A stretch of 64,000 nucleotides of DNA from Clostridiales bacterium (GCA_018335855.1 JAGXRM010000054.1:1-64000), one strand, 5' to 3'; counted from the first letter of the stretch, positions 27,208 to 36,283 are shown. Made by a program: numbers and translations. The notes: generated by a model from the sequence alone, not told the origin.

Positions 27208-27486
27208 TTAACTATCACTCATTTTACTGTCCAGAGACAGAATTTCCGTCAGTATTTTTGCTACGGTAACGTATAATTCAACGGGTATCATATCACCGGT
27301 ATCGAGAAAACTTAACGCCCGGGCAAGCTCCGCGTCCTCCCGGACAGGGATCTTGTTTCCTTCAGCTATTTCCACAATTCGCTCCGCAATTTTTCCCGTA
27401 CCTTTGGCGACCACCCGGGGAGCGTTATCCGTTTGTTGATTATATGCCAGCGCCACTGCCTGCCGCCTCTTTTCTTTGTCTGCCAT
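27208..27486 (-). CDS. FlhB-like C-terminal-domain protein (YlqH type)
   Basis: These 92 aa match only the cytoplasmic autocleavage domain of FlhB/YscU: AVALAYNQQTDNAPRVVAKGTGKIAERIVEIAEGNKIPV. The NPTH cleavage motif is absent (positions read AKGTG). Stand-alone versions are common in Firmicutes next to a FliK-like gene, as here. They probably bind export substrates or regulate the switch in flagellar secretion. It follows the FliK-like gene by 12 nt. Confidence 0.85.
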   Translation of the reverse strand: MADKEKRRQAVALAYNQQTDNAPRVVAKGTGKIAERIVEIAEGNKIPVREDAELARALSFLDTGDMIPVELYVTVAKILTEILSLDSKMSDS

Positions 27487-27498
27487 AGAATCACATCC

Positions 27499-28140
27499 TT
27501 ACATTTTTAAATTCAGAGAAGCCCCGGCTTCAGTAGCATTCTGCAATTCTGCAGGAGTCAATAATCTTGGCTTTTGCCAGATAAACCGGGAAGCGTCTTC
27601 TTCCACTAGCTTCTGCAACTGCGGCATAATAACACGCAAGCTTTCCATGGTGTTGTTCGACTCTAGCAACAAACCGGCAGAATACATATCGTCCGATTTT
27701 CTCACCTGAAGCACGATTACTCCTAAGTTCAGGGTGCGTAGTGTAAACTGCCAGCTTCTGATGTTTCTGCCGTGTCCGGGTTTTCTTTCGTCATCTGTTT
27801 TTACAGTTAAAAAATACGGAGTATCCCATTCTTCACCTGCATATATGAAGGCGGAAAAAAGGTTAGCCTGCGGTTCGGTCCCTTTTACGTCTGTGGCCGG
27901 CACCCGTTGAAGCACCCGGCAGTACAAGACGCCTTCACGGGCCTCCTCCGGCTTTAATAACAATGTTTCTCCCACTCTTACCTGTACAGCCAGCCGGGCA
28001 TGAAAGCGCCTGTCCCCAGTCTGCAGCAAAGCATTCTCTCCATCTGCTTGCAGAACTTTCGCCAATATATTACCAGGCATGGTATTGTTATCACTCTGGG
28101 TAACCAGGGCTTGTAGCAATGATCGTACAGCACTAAGCAT
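27499..28140 (-). CDS. FliK/YlqG-like protein upstream of the FlhB-like gene
   Basis: This 213-aa soluble protein lacks a named motif. The central part (SWQFTLRTLNLGVIVLQVRKSDDMYSAGLLLESNN) follows the pattern of the FliK C-terminal domain: L-x-TLxLG-xVxVxV. It stands directly before the FlhB-like gene, the usual ylqG-ylqH order in Firmicutes. GGAGG lies before the ATG. Function in flagellar hook control is inferred from context only. Confidence 0.55.
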   Translation of the reverse strand: MLSAVRSLLQALVTQSDNNTMPGNILAKVLQADGENALLQTGDRRFHARLAVQVRVGETLLLKPEEAREGVLYCRVLQRVPATDVKGTEPQANLFSAFIYAGEEWDTPYFLTVKTDDERKPGHGRNIRSWQFTLRTLNLGVIVLQVRKSDDMYSAGLLLESNNTMESLRVIMPQLQKLVEEDASRFIWQKPRLLTPAELQNATEAGASLNLKM

Positions 28141-28220
28141 AATGGCCTCCAGACTTACGTTTCTATTTCATTTATTTCCCTCTCTTACCGGTTTATCCTG
28201 CTGTTAAAATTTTAAAAAGA

Positions 28221-28251
28221 AAGATGACTGGCAAACGCAGCCAGTCATCTT
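28221..28251 (-). terminator. Terminator at the end of the tad operon
   Basis: AAGATGACTGG and CCAGTCATCTT pair, followed on the minus strand by TTCTTTTT. It closes the tad operon just after the prepilin peptidase gene. Confidence 0.85.
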
Positions 28252-28270
28252 AAAGAGGAGGACTGAATGT

Positions 28271-28828
28271 TTAAAATCCGGCAAAGCTCATACTGGTCAG
28301 CGCATGATTCATGGAGCCCAAAACATAAATGATGATTACACCAGCCGAAAGTGCAACTCCATAAGGAATTGCATTTTTTTCTGCATCTTTATCCTGTATG
28401 TTGCTGCAGTATACAACCTTTTTAGTAGCTGCAAAGAAATAAAAACCCTGAATAATTTTCCACATTCTGCTCATTAGTTTTCTGCCCGCCAGCATAACAA
28501 TCAATGCATAAATTCCCCCGACAACGGCAGAAGCCAGCATGACTTGCACCACAATCCCATGACCGGTAAATGCGCCTATCATACCCAGCATTTTTACGTC
28601 ACCTGCACCAAGGCCACCCATGATAAAAGGAATAATCAAAAGTAAAATACCTATAAGAAGTCCGGTAAAAGTAAATAATGTCCCTTCTATCATATTTAAC
28701 TGGATGATGTTAATAATCAACGCTGCCACAATCCCGCATAGAATCACGCTGTTATAAATTTTTCGCTCAGTCAAGTCGGTGTACAGGCAAACTGCAACAA
28801 AAATAAAGAGCATCCAGACGTTTAGCAT
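28271..28828 (-). CDS. Prepilin peptidase (A24 family, TadV/CpaA-like)
   Basis: This 185-aa aspartic membrane protease would cleave Flp prepilins and TadE-like pseudopilins. The two catalytic aspartates are visible in the DLTERKIYN and GGLGAGDVKMLG motifs, and about six membrane spans follow the family layout. It lacks the N-terminal methylase domain, as is usual for TadV/CpaA. The ATG at 28828 shares TGATG with the DUF192 stop, with AAGGAG 9 nt upstream. It is the last gene of the tad operon. Confidence 0.92.
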   Translation of the reverse strand: MLNVWMLFIFVAVCLYTDLTERKIYNSVILCGIVAALIINIIQLNMIEGTLFTFTGLLIGILLLIIPFIMGGLGAGDVKMLGMIGAFTGHGIVVQVMLASAVVGGIYALIVMLAGRKLMSRMWKIIQGFYFFAATKKVVYCSNIQDKDAEKNAIPYGVALSAGVIIIYVLGSMNHALTSMSFAGF

Positions 28829-29193
28829 CAAAACATCTCCTTTCCGTTTTCAGGATGAAACGAAAGATAGTCGCCAATTTGTGTACCGGTATGAGCTACT
28901 GTTCCAGCAGGCAGTTCCACAACCTGACGGCAACCTTTAACAAGCGGGGAGAATCTTCCAGGACGAAGAACAGGGCAAAAATGAATCACTTGCAGCTTCT
29001 CGTTTACAAACACGACATCGATGGGGTAAAACATAAACATAGTATGAACAGCATTACAGGGAGAAATGATTAAGGCTTCATATGTTTTGGGAAAGGAGCG
29101 GCTGAACATCAACCCACGCAACCGCCTGAAAAATTTTGAGGCCAATTTAGTCCTTTCCGCTAAAACTTTCTCCCTTGTCAGATTGTAGAGCAT
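28828..29193 (-). CDS. DUF192 protein within the tad operon
   Basis: These 121 aa match DUF192: ASKFFRRLRGLMFSRSF, then ISPCNAVHTMFMFYPIDVVFVN and VVELPAGTV. The family is small and of unknown biochemical function. It overlaps tadC (TAATG) and the prepilin peptidase (TGATG), so all three are translated together. That tight coupling suggests a role in pilus biogenesis or pilin handling, which is inference. No signal peptide is seen. Confidence 0.85.
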   Translation of the reverse strand: MLYNLTREKVLAERTKLASKFFRRLRGLMFSRSFPKTYEALIISPCNAVHTMFMFYPIDVVFVNEKLQVIHFCPVLRPGRFSPLVKGCRQVVELPAGTVAHTGTQIGDYLSFHPENGKEMF

Positions 29194-30110
29194 TAATTAA
29201 GGATTGTTCCCATAATTTGTATCGCTGCCGGCCCCAACAGCACGATAAAGATTGTTGGAAAAATAAATACCACTAACGGGATCAACATTTTTACGGGTGC
29301 TTTCATTGCTTGTTCTTCAATTCGCTGCCTTCTTTTGCGGCGCATCTGCTCAGACTGGTTTCTCAGTGTGTTGCCGATACCAAGACCAAGTTGTTCTGCC
29401 TGAACGATGGCATTGACGAAAGAAACGATATCGTCAACCCCTGTCCTATCGGCAAAGTCACGCAGTGCTTCCTTCCGGGATTTTCCCATTTTTGTTTCTT
29501 GCAATACCCGCTTAAATTCCAGGCCAATAGGACCGGTATCCTTCTCCACAACTTTGGCCACCGCCCCTTCAAATCCCAGCCCTGCTTCAACACTGACAGT
29601 AAGAAGGTCCAGGGTGTCGGGGAACGACTTTTCCAGAAGTTGTGCTTTTTGTGTCAGTTTTTGTGTAAGATAAACTTCAGGCAATTTCCAGCCAACTACA
29701 GCAGCTACAGCAAGTATGGAGAAGAATTTACCATCCTGTATTTGACTGCTGGTATAATAATATATAGCTGGCAGGCCGAGTACGAGAAACACCTTAAGCC
29801 CCAGAAATTCGCTAGCCGTTAATCCTCCAGGGTTGCCCGCCCGTATAACTTTAGGTTCTAACGCTTTTAGCATGCCTGCGGGCAAAAAACTGCCGACTAA
29901 CGTTGAGAGCCGGCCTAACGTGGGACGAAGGATTCTTTCGCTTATAGGCTGACTTAATTCGGCCTGCCGTATGTCACTGAAACTATCCGATGAAACTACC
30001 TGGCCAAGGCGTCCCCTTACATCTACTTTAACCGGCTGGAATTTCGCCTGGACTGATAATGCAAAACATACAATCGCCAGGAAAACAAAGATGGGAATCA
30101 GTATCTGCAA
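29193..30110 (-). CDS. tadC: Tad pilus inner-membrane platform protein TadC
   Basis: This 305-aa T2SSF-domain protein has an N-terminal span, a cytoplasmic core (KSFPDTLDLLTVSVEAGLGFEGAV, GIGNTLRNQSEQMRRKRRQRIEEQAMKAPVKMLIPLV) and C-terminal spans. With TadB it forms the GspF-like platform that works with the TadA motor. The TTG start has GGAGG 8 nt upstream. It lies 12 nt after tadB. Confidence 0.93.
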   Translation of the reverse strand: MQILIPIFVFLAIVCFALSVQAKFQPVKVDVRGRLGQVVSSDSFSDIRQAELSQPISERILRPTLGRLSTLVGSFLPAGMLKALEPKVIRAGNPGGLTASEFLGLKVFLVLGLPAIYYYTSSQIQDGKFFSILAVAAVVGWKLPEVYLTQKLTQKAQLLEKSFPDTLDLLTVSVEAGLGFEGAVAKVVEKDTGPIGLEFKRVLQETKMGKSRKEALRDFADRTGVDDIVSFVNAIVQAEQLGLGIGNTLRNQSEQMRRKRRQRIEEQAMKAPVKMLIPLVVFIFPTIFIVLLGPAAIQIMGTILN

Positions 30111-30122
30111 AGCGGCCGCCTC

Positions 30123-31076
30123 CTAATAGTCAATATTCACAATTTTTTTAATCATCATGGCTCCCACCAGCTCTGAAACAAGGGCTCCGCCGATCATTAC
30201 CAGACCTACCGGGTGTTTAATTAGCTGTGACATATAAGCCGGGTTGGTAACGGATATAAATCCTGCGAGGAAGACCGGTAGCAAGCCCACAATCAGGCCG
30301 GAAATCCTTCCCTGAGCGGTCAGCGTCCTCACTTCCCCTTTAATTCTGACTCGCTCTTTAATAGTAAAGGCAATATTATCCAGAACTTCTGCCAGATTAC
30401 CTCCTACCTGTCTCTGAATACTGACGGCTGTCACGACAAGATCGAAATCTTCGCTGGCCACTCTTTTTGTCATATTATGCAAAGCTTCCTCAGTGGGAGT
30501 ACCCAGTCTCATTTCCCGCAAAGCGCGGCCAAACTCGGTGGACATTGGCTCCGCGCCCTCTTTTTGCAAAGATTCCAGCGTTTGTAAAAATGAATAGCCT
30601 GCCCGCAGAGAATTTGACATAATGGCTAAGCCTTCACCCAGTTGGTCATTGAATCGCTTAAGTCTCTTTGCCTTAGCCTGTTTAATAAACAGAGTAGGCG
30701 CTACAGCTCCTATCAGGGCAAACATCAGAGAAAAAGCTACGCTTTGGAAAATAAGTTGGCCAAGTAAAATCGGCACAATAATGACAGCGATCTGGATAAT
30801 GGCCAATTCTTCAGGTTTCAGTAGTATATCTGCCTGAGAAAGTTCCAGTTCAGAACTTGCCAGTAATTTTTTAGGCGCCAGTGCCCGAAAAATACCAAGA
30901 AGTTTTTCCCTAAAGCTTTTTTCTTCCAGGCTTATCTTTTCAGAACTGCTGTCCCGGGTAAGTGCCTGTACTCTCTGACTAATTTCTTCTTTACCTTTAG
31001 TCATGCGACTGGTTGCAGCTTTCAGGATCAGATAAGTACTGAAGAAAACCAGGACGGAAATTTTAAAAGCCTCCAT
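30123..31076 (-). CDS. tadB: Tad pilus inner-membrane platform protein TadB
   Basis: This 317-aa partner of TadC has the T2SSF domain: LGEGLAIMSNSLRAGYSFLQTLESL, GTPTEEALHNMTKRVASEDFDLVVTAV and NLAEVLDNIAFTIKERVRIKGEVRTLTAQGR, flanked by an N-terminal signal-anchor and C-terminal spans. It is encoded directly after the motor ATPase, the standard tadA-tadB-tadC order. GGAGG lies 10 nt before the ATG. Confidence 0.94.
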   Translation of the reverse strand: MEAFKISVLVFFSTYLILKAATSRMTKGKEEISQRVQALTRDSSSEKISLEEKSFREKLLGIFRALAPKKLLASSELELSQADILLKPEELAIIQIAVIIVPILLGQLIFQSVAFSLMFALIGAVAPTLFIKQAKAKRLKRFNDQLGEGLAIMSNSLRAGYSFLQTLESLQKEGAEPMSTEFGRALREMRLGTPTEEALHNMTKRVASEDFDLVVTAVSIQRQVGGNLAEVLDNIAFTIKERVRIKGEVRTLTAQGRISGLIVGLLPVFLAGFISVTNPAYMSQLIKHPVGLVMIGGALVSELVGAMMIKKIVNIDY

Positions 31077-31090
31077 GGCTAACAGACCTC

Positions 31091-32461
31091 CTAAAATTCT
31101 GCTGAAGAGAACATCACTGCGGGAAGTTCAATCCCTGCATCCTGAAGCTGTTTAATAAACTTGGGACGAATACCTGTGGATCGATACCGGCCCATAATTT
31201 TTCCGTTTTCGTCAATTCCTGACTGTTCAAAAATAAAAAGATCCTGTAGAACGATGACTTCACCCTCCATACCCTGAACCTCAGTAATATGGGTTATTTT
31301 CCGGGAGCCGTCACGTAAGCGGCTTTGCTGTACAATCACATCTATAGCGGATGATATTTGCTCTCTGATGGCTCGTACCGGCAAATCCATTCCGGCCATC
31401 AGTACCATCGTTTCCAAACGGGAAAGCATATCACGGGGAGTGTTCGCGTGTCCGGTAGTCAGTGAACCGTCATGACCAGTGTTCATCGCCTGGAGCATGT
31501 CCAGCGCTTCACCGCTGCGAACCTCTCCTACAACGATTCTCTCAGGCCTCATACGAAGTGAGTTTTTTACTAAATCCCGGATGACCACAGCCCCTTTCCC
31601 CTCGATATTGGGAGGGCGTGTTTCCAGTGAAACAACATGTTCCTGACGCAGTTGCAGTTCCGCAGCGTCCTCGATGGTAACAATCCGTTCATCATCAGGG
31701 ATAAACGAGGAGAGCACATTCAGTGTAGACGTTTTACCGGAACCGGTACCGCCCGATACCACCACGTTCAGTCTCGCTTTAACCGATGCTTCAAGAAAGG
31801 CAGCCATCTCCAAACTCATCGTGCCGAAATTAAGCAAGTCATCGATGGTAAACGGGTCTTTTGCAAATTTACGGATTGTTATACATGGGCCGCAGAGGGA
31901 AAGTGGCGGTATAATTGCGTTTACCCGGGAACCATCGGGAAGCCTGGCATCAACCATCGGTGAACTTTCATCAATCCGCCGGCCAATCGGTGCAACAATC
32001 TTTTCAATGATATGCATAACATGTTGGTCGTCACGAAAAACAACATCTGTAAGAACCAGCTTACCCTTTCGCTCCACGTAGACTTGGTTAGGTCCGTTTA
32101 CCATGACTTCAGAAACACTCTCATCATTTAACAGCGGGTGGATGGGACCAAAACCAACTGCTTCGGCCACAATTTCCTGAACGATACGCTCTTTGTCACC
32201 GCGGGGGATAAACGTAACTTCCAGGTCAATCGCCTCGGACACCAGCTTACCCAATCTTGCAGAGAGCTCTTCATCTCCACCTTTTTCATTTTCGTTTTTC
32301 TTTCCCAGCTCTTCAATCATTTTTTTATGTATTTTTATTTTAAGCTGGCCGTAAGGGTCATTACGTGCAGCAGGCTCAGCTCTTTTTTCCGTAACAGCCT
32401 GAACCGGCTTCCCTTCTCTCTCCTGCTGTTTTACTTTTTCCAGCCTTTCCAATAAAGACAT
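31091..32461 (-). CDS. tadA: Tad pilus assembly ATPase (CpaF/TadA)
   Basis: This 456-aa secretion ATPase of the VirB11/PulE class powers pilin assembly. Visible are an N-terminal helical domain, [17 protein letters not shown], Walker [19 protein letters not shown], the Asp box [16 protein letters not shown], Walker [30 protein letters not shown] and the His box [16 protein letters not shown]. All motor motifs are intact. AGGGGGAG precedes the ATG; 14 nt separate it from cpaE. Confidence 0.97.
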   Translation of the reverse strand: MSLLERLEKVKQQEREGKPVQAVTEKRAEPAARNDPYGQLKIKIHKKMIEELGKKNENEKGGDEELSARLGKLVSEAIDLEVTFIPRGDKERIVQEIVAEAVGFGPIHPLLNDESVSEVMVNGPNQVYVERKGKLVLTDVVFRDDQHVMHIIEKIVAPIGRRIDESSPMVDARLPDGSRVNAIIPPLSLCGPCITIRKFAKDPFTIDDLLNFGTMSLEMAAFLEASVKARLNVVVSGGTGSGKTSTLNVLSSFIPDDERIVTIEDAAELQLRQEHVVSLETRPPNIEGKGAVVIRDLVKNSLRMRPERIVVGEVRSGEALDMLQAMNTGHDGSLTTGHANTPRDMLSRLETMVLMAGMDLPVRAIREQISSAIDVIVQQSRLRDGSRKITHITEVQGMEGEVIVLQDLFIFEQSGIDENGKIMGRYRSTGIRPKFIKQLQDAGIELPAVMFSSAEF

Positions 32462-32475
32462 GTGACTACTCCCCC

Positions 32476-33921
32476 TTACAGACTGAATATACGGTTAATC
32501 AGTGCTTTCCCCTGTTTTTCCTGGTTTGGCAAACGTTTGCCGCCTACCATTTTTTCCCCCAGGCGACGAAAGGATTTTGAAATTTCCGCGGAACCGCTAC
32601 TTAGTACAACCGGCACACCTTTATTAATGGCAGAAATCACAGAACGCTCATCACTGGGGATTTGATGTGAAACAACCAGTTCCACGCCTTTTTCCAAATC
32701 AGCAATTTCCACACCTAAGTCCTGGTCTGACCGGTTTAATACAAGCCGGATTTTATCCCGTAAGTCAAGAGAGTCGAGAATATTTAAACTTGTCTTTACG
32801 TTTTTAATGGTTGCAAGATCACGGTTAGCGACCAGCAGAATCTGATCTGTGAAATCCAGAGCCTGTAGATTAATATCGTGGAAAGCAGAAGCTGTGTCGA
32901 TAATGATATAATCATAGTTTTCCTTTAAAAGCCTCAGGATGGTTCCCACATGCTGAGTCGTCACATATTCCGCATCCTGGGGAAATAGTGGTGCAGGCAG
33001 TATATCAATTCCTGTAAAGTGACGCAGCATATAATTTGTCAGTGTATCCGAGTTCAGTGCCTGCTGATCACGAACCATATCACTGATTGTTTTTCCGTCT
33101 GTCAGGTTTAGCATGACTGCAATATCACCAAACTGCAGGTCCAGGTCAATCAGGGCGACCTTTTTCTTTTCATTTTGTGCCAGGACAACTGCCAGATTGG
33201 TGGCCAGTGTTGTTTTTCCCACGCCACCTTTACCACAGAAAACTAAAGTAACTAACCCTAATGGTTTAGATTCAGGTTGGGGAATCTGCATAACTTTATT
33301 TGCGGGGGGTACTGATCCGTGCGGCAGTTGTTTCTCTTGCTGCTGAATCATCCTTAGTCCGCCGCTTAGCGGCTCTTCCATCTGTTGGCCGGAAGGCTGC
33401 CTGCTCTGATAGACGGTTGAAGAAAAATCCCGGCTGTCTGCTGGATTCTTGTGATAACCCGTTTCAATATTTACAGAGCCGGTGATGGGTGGGTTGTTAC
33501 CAGTTGGAATCTCTTGATGAATACTGTTCTGTTGAGAGCTGTGCAAATGCTGCTGCTTATATACTGAGCGGATAGCTGTGGCCATATCTTCACTGGTCAG
33601 AGGTTTGACCAGATAATCCCGTGCTCCGGCAACCATGGACTTTTTCAGGTATTCTGACTCACCCTGGATAGAAATGATAATTACCGAAATGTCCGGATAA
33701 ATCTGGCGGGCCCGCTCCGTCGCCTTAATCCCGTCCATTTGCGGCATATTAATATCCATCAGGACAACATCAGGCATAAGCTCGTTCATTTTTTGCAGGG
33801 CCTCTATACCGTTGCCAGCTTCACCGACTACTTCCATGTCATCCTCAAAATACAGGAGGCGGATAATATCCTTCCGCGTTTGTGGGACGTCATCGACAAC
33901 CAATAACCTTATTTTATTCAT
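32476..33921 (-). CDS. cpaE: CpaE/TadZ-like protein: receiver domain fused to ParA-like ATPase
   Basis: This 481-aa protein positions Tad machinery in known systems. Residues 1-120 are a receiver domain with all canonical residues: Asp10-Asp11, phospho-acceptor Asp56 (VLMDINMP), Ser84 and Lys106. Many CpaE proteins have a degenerate receiver, so phosphorylation control seems possible here. A Gln/Pro-rich linker (about 121-220) leads to a MinD/ParA domain with deviant Walker A CGKGGVGKTTLATNLA (residues 231-237) and IDLDLQFGD. AAGGAG stands 10-11 nt before the ATG. Confidence 0.93.
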   Translation of the reverse strand: MNKIRLLVVDDVPQTRKDIIRLLYFEDDMEVVGEAGNGIEALQKMNELMPDVVLMDINMPQMDGIKATERARQIYPDISVIIISIQGESEYLKKSMVAGARDYLVKPLTSEDMATAIRSVYKQQHLHSSQQNSIHQEIPTGNNPPITGSVNIETGYHKNPADSRDFSSTVYQSRQPSGQQMEEPLSGGLRMIQQQEKQLPHGSVPPANKVMQIPQPESKPLGLVTLVFCGKGGVGKTTLATNLAVVLAQNEKKKVALIDLDLQFGDIAVMLNLTDGKTISDMVRDQQALNSDTLTNYMLRHFTGIDILPAPLFPQDAEYVTTQHVGTILRLLKENYDYIIIDTASAFHDINLQALDFTDQILLVANRDLATIKNVKTSLNILDSLDLRDKIRLVLNRSDQDLGVEIADLEKGVELVVSHQIPSDERSVISAINKGVPVVLSSGSAEISKSFRRLGEKMVGGKRLPNQEKQGKALINRIFSL

Positions 33922-33944
33922 GCGCCCATCACTCCTTATATTTA

Positions 33945-34661
33945 TTACTGACGCTCGCCCGCAGGCAAGAATTGCCTTGGCAAACGGGGCGAAGCAGTAT
34001 TATTTCCTTCTTCTTCATTCGGCCTGAGAACCAGGCGCACTGAGCCTTTTTCGGATGCCTGAACAAGTGTGTTTACCTGATCCACCGGTGTATCTATGGT
34101 AACACTGTCCACAATGAGCTGTTCTTTACCCTGCTCTACAGTAAACTGACCGACAGCCAGGATTTTTAGATTTGTACCGATTACCGTAGTCACTGTGGTG
34201 GTTTTATCTCCTTCAGTTACATCGATGGTCAGAACCACATCAACCTTATCACCTGGCAGAATGTAGCCCGCCACCCCTGTTACCGTTCCTACCGGTATTG
34301 TTAACGCCCGGTGACCCGGGGAGATCTTATAAGATAAGCCGTTTTTACTGTCTTCAAATACGAGTCTTGAACTGAGGACTTGTTCCCCGCTCAGCAAGCG
34401 GTCGGCTGCAAATGTACCTTTAATCTGATTCTTATCGATAACCGCATTGGCGTGCCGGAAATCTTTCGGTACCTCAATCACTGTAAACATGGCCTCGGTA
34501 AGTTTCGTCCTGGCCGGAATATCCTCTTTGGCCACGACAACCGGCACCAAATTGGCCGCCGCTTTCGCAGTATTTTCAACATCGTTTAGGTAACGGAAGA
34601 CCGATACACCAGCAAGCATCGCAAGCACTAATGATAAAAGCAGTAATTTTTTACCCTTCAT
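33945..34661 (-). CDS. cpaB: Flp pilus assembly protein CpaB (SAF domain)
   Basis: This 238-aa protein has an N-terminal membrane anchor (LLLLSLVLAMLAGVSVFRYL), a SAF domain (VVVAKEDIPARTKLTEAMFTVIEVPKD and LLSGEQVLSSRLV) and a C-terminal region (ILPGDKVDVVLTID, VQASEKGSVRLVLRP). In diderms CpaB/RcpC helps at the secretin; in monoderms it likely stabilises the pilus at the wall. Its ribosome site GGGGGAGC lies in a complementary G/C-block ladder at 34667-34796 and could be masked by RNA folding. Confidence 0.92.
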   Translation of the reverse strand: MKGKKLLLLSLVLAMLAGVSVFRYLNDVENTAKAAANLVPVVVAKEDIPARTKLTEAMFTVIEVPKDFRHANAVIDKNQIKGTFAADRLLSGEQVLSSRLVFEDSKNGLSYKISPGHRALTIPVGTVTGVAGYILPGDKVDVVLTIDVTEGDKTTTVTTVIGTNLKILAVGQFTVEQGKEQLIVDSVTIDTPVDQVNTLVQASEKGSVRLVLRPNEEEGNNTASPRLPRQFLPAGERQ

Positions 34662-34666
34662 TCGCC

Positions 34667-34796
34667 GCTCCCCCTGTTCGAATTTAAATTATCCCCCGAT
34701 GGTTATGGTTATCAGTTATAAGAAGTCCGGGGGAGCCTGCCGGGTGCTTTCGGGGGAGCATTTTTTCCCGTATGGCATACTTAAAACTTTTCCCCC
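34667..34796 (-). promoter_or_regulatory. Alternating G5/C5 RNA element ahead of cpaB
   Basis: Read on the minus strand this 165-nt tadG-cpaB gap holds five blocks: TTCCGGGGGA, GCTCCCCCG, GGCTCCCCCGGA, ATCGGGGGAT and AGGGGGAGC. TCCGGGGGA pairs perfectly with TCCCCCGGA, while the last block, the cpaB ribosome site, can pair with either GCTCCCCC. The pairings exclude one another. This looks like a translation or processing switch, but no known class was recognised. Confidence 0.45.
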
Positions 34797-34826
34797 GGAA
34801 ATTGTAATCCGGTTTAATATAGGGCT

Positions 34827-35786
34827 TTACTTCACAAGTTTTATACTGGTCATTCCGTACGGACTTTCACCTTCAGCACTGACAGCACCGGTTACATGGG
34901 GTTTGACAAAATATCCCCAGACTTTTCTGTTTTCTCCCTGTCCCTCGGTCCTGCTGACCCAAAATGCTGCAAAGTCTACAATTTCCACAAACTTTGTCTT
35001 ATTTGCATCTTCAGCAGATGTCGGGGTATATACGGGCAGAATTAAAACCCGCGGACACCCTGGCGGGCAATTATTCAAACTGCACACATGAGTCTTTGCA
35101 GCTTCTGTAATTCTATAGTCGATAGCATCGCTAATCGGTCCGGACTTTGCGCCCGACTCTGCCCTCGCTTCATCTTCAATCATAATAAGACCTGAAAAAC
35201 CGTTTTTCAAATTCTCTTTAAAAATGTTTGCGCCGGTTTGATAATTTCCGTTTTCGTCCTTGAACTGTAACGCTCCCCAGTTACCAGAACCCATTAATTC
35301 ACTGCCAAAAAGGTTTAACTCCACTCCGTGGGTAATATTCGCTTTCTCATCTACCCCCAGGGGGAATAGATTAAATAAACCTATGGGCCTCGTCATGGCA
35401 ACCCTGGCGAGCTGCTCCATCTGACTGTCTACATTATTGAAGATAATTCCAAAAAACGTTTGTATTGGTCCGCGGGTCTTTACAGTTATCCCCTTGCCGT
35501 CTTCATCCACATCAACGATCAGATTTTCTAAACTGATGCCGTTATTTACAGCTATTTCAGTGGCTGCCTCCAGGGCATACGAATTGCCCTGATCCAGCTT
35601 TGTCCCGCCAGCCAAAGCGGCCGCATCTGCCGCCACCGAAAGCTGGGTCTGCTTAACATAATTGACACCGACATCGGCCACCAAAGCCATGACGCCAACC
35701 AGTACAACCATGGCTGCGGTCAGCAGTACGATTGCCGAGCCGCTCTCATTGCCAGCGATTTCCCGGATTGCTTTCCTGAGAATCAT
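34827..35786 (-). CDS. TadG-like pilus-associated protein
   Basis: This ~319-aa protein has an N-terminal anchor (GSAIVLLTAAMVVLVGVMALVADVG) followed by the TadG motif YVKQTQLSVAADAAALAGGTKL, then an extracytoplasmic domain with a short Cys pair region near residue 240 (SLNNCPPGCP). TadG-type proteins are surface or membrane parts of Tad systems. The ATG at 35786 is preferred over a GTG 9 nt upstream because GAGGTG lies 6 nt before it. It nearly abuts tadE. Confidence 0.85.
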   Translation of the reverse strand: MILRKAIREIAGNESGSAIVLLTAAMVVLVGVMALVADVGVNYVKQTQLSVAADAAALAGGTKLDQGNSYALEAATEIAVNNGISLENLIVDVDEDGKGITVKTRGPIQTFFGIIFNNVDSQMEQLARVAMTRPIGLFNLFPLGVDEKANITHGVELNLFGSELMGSGNWGALQFKDENGNYQTGANIFKENLKNGFSGLIMIEDEARAESGAKSGPISDAIDYRITEAAKTHVCSLNNCPPGCPRVLILPVYTPTSAEDANKTKFVEIVDFAAFWVSRTEGQGENRKVWGYFVKPHVTGAVSAEGESPYGMTSIKLVK

Positions 35787-35796
35787 TCTGTCCACC

Positions 35797-36189
35797 TCAT
35801 TCTAACCGCATTATGACTGTGCTTTTCACATTAACCGGGCTAGCTAAACCGGAGAATATCGGGATAATCAGTTCTACTGGATAAGTAACTGTAATGCTAA
35901 GATCATTTCCAGTTATCCTGCCGGTTGCCGGATCAATGGTTACGGCCAGCTTATCCACGTCAAGGGGTACTGCAGCGTATTTTACCTTATCAATAATTTC
36001 GGCATTACTACCTCCCACAGCACCGTAGCGTGCTCCGTGGCGCGCCGCGTGGGTGACGGCAAGGTAAGCGTTGCTCAAACGTCCCATCTCCACCATACCC
36101 ATAAGCATCAGTATCAGGAGCGGCATTATCAGGGCGGTTTCAACGATAGCCTGACCGCACTCACTTTTAATCAGCCTGGAAAGCTTCAT
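35797..36189 (-). CDS. TadE-like pseudopilin
   Basis: This 130-aa protein has the TadE signature ECGQAIVETALIMPLLILMLMGMVEMGR: a short charged leader, a possible prepilin cleavage site at G/Q, Glu at the fifth mature position and a long hydrophobic helix, followed by AYLAVTHAARHGARYGAVGGS. It is probably processed by the A24 peptidase of this operon. GGGGTGAT precedes the ATG. It heads the part of the operon downstream of the pilin gene. Confidence 0.92.
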   Translation of the reverse strand: MKLSRLIKSECGQAIVETALIMPLLILMLMGMVEMGRLSNAYLAVTHAARHGARYGAVGGSNAEIIDKVKYAAVPLDVDKLAVTIDPATGRITGNDLSITVTYPVELIIPIFSGLASPVNVKSTVIMRLE

Positions 36190-36241
36190 GTCATCACCCC
36201 GCTAAATTATCTGACCGTTAACTGTATTAATTTCTGAAAAT

Positions 36242-36266
36242 GGCCCTGCCCTTTGCGGGCAGGGCC
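36242..36266 (-). terminator. Stem-loop between pilin gene and tadE
   Basis: GGCCCTGCCC and GGGCAGGGCC pair (10 bp, all but one GC) right after the 58-aa pilin gene, with only a weak TTTT afterwards. It likely gives partial termination or RNA stability, so that pilin is made in excess over the assembly proteins. Confidence 0.65.
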
Positions 36267-36283
36267 AACCTTGGGGAGGAGCA

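Noticed and set aside
34699-35091. 130-codon plus-strand frame over the tadG end and the G/C-block spacer
   Set aside because: It is antisense to tadG, poor in typical codons and lacks a ribosome site; the tadG frame explains the coding signal.
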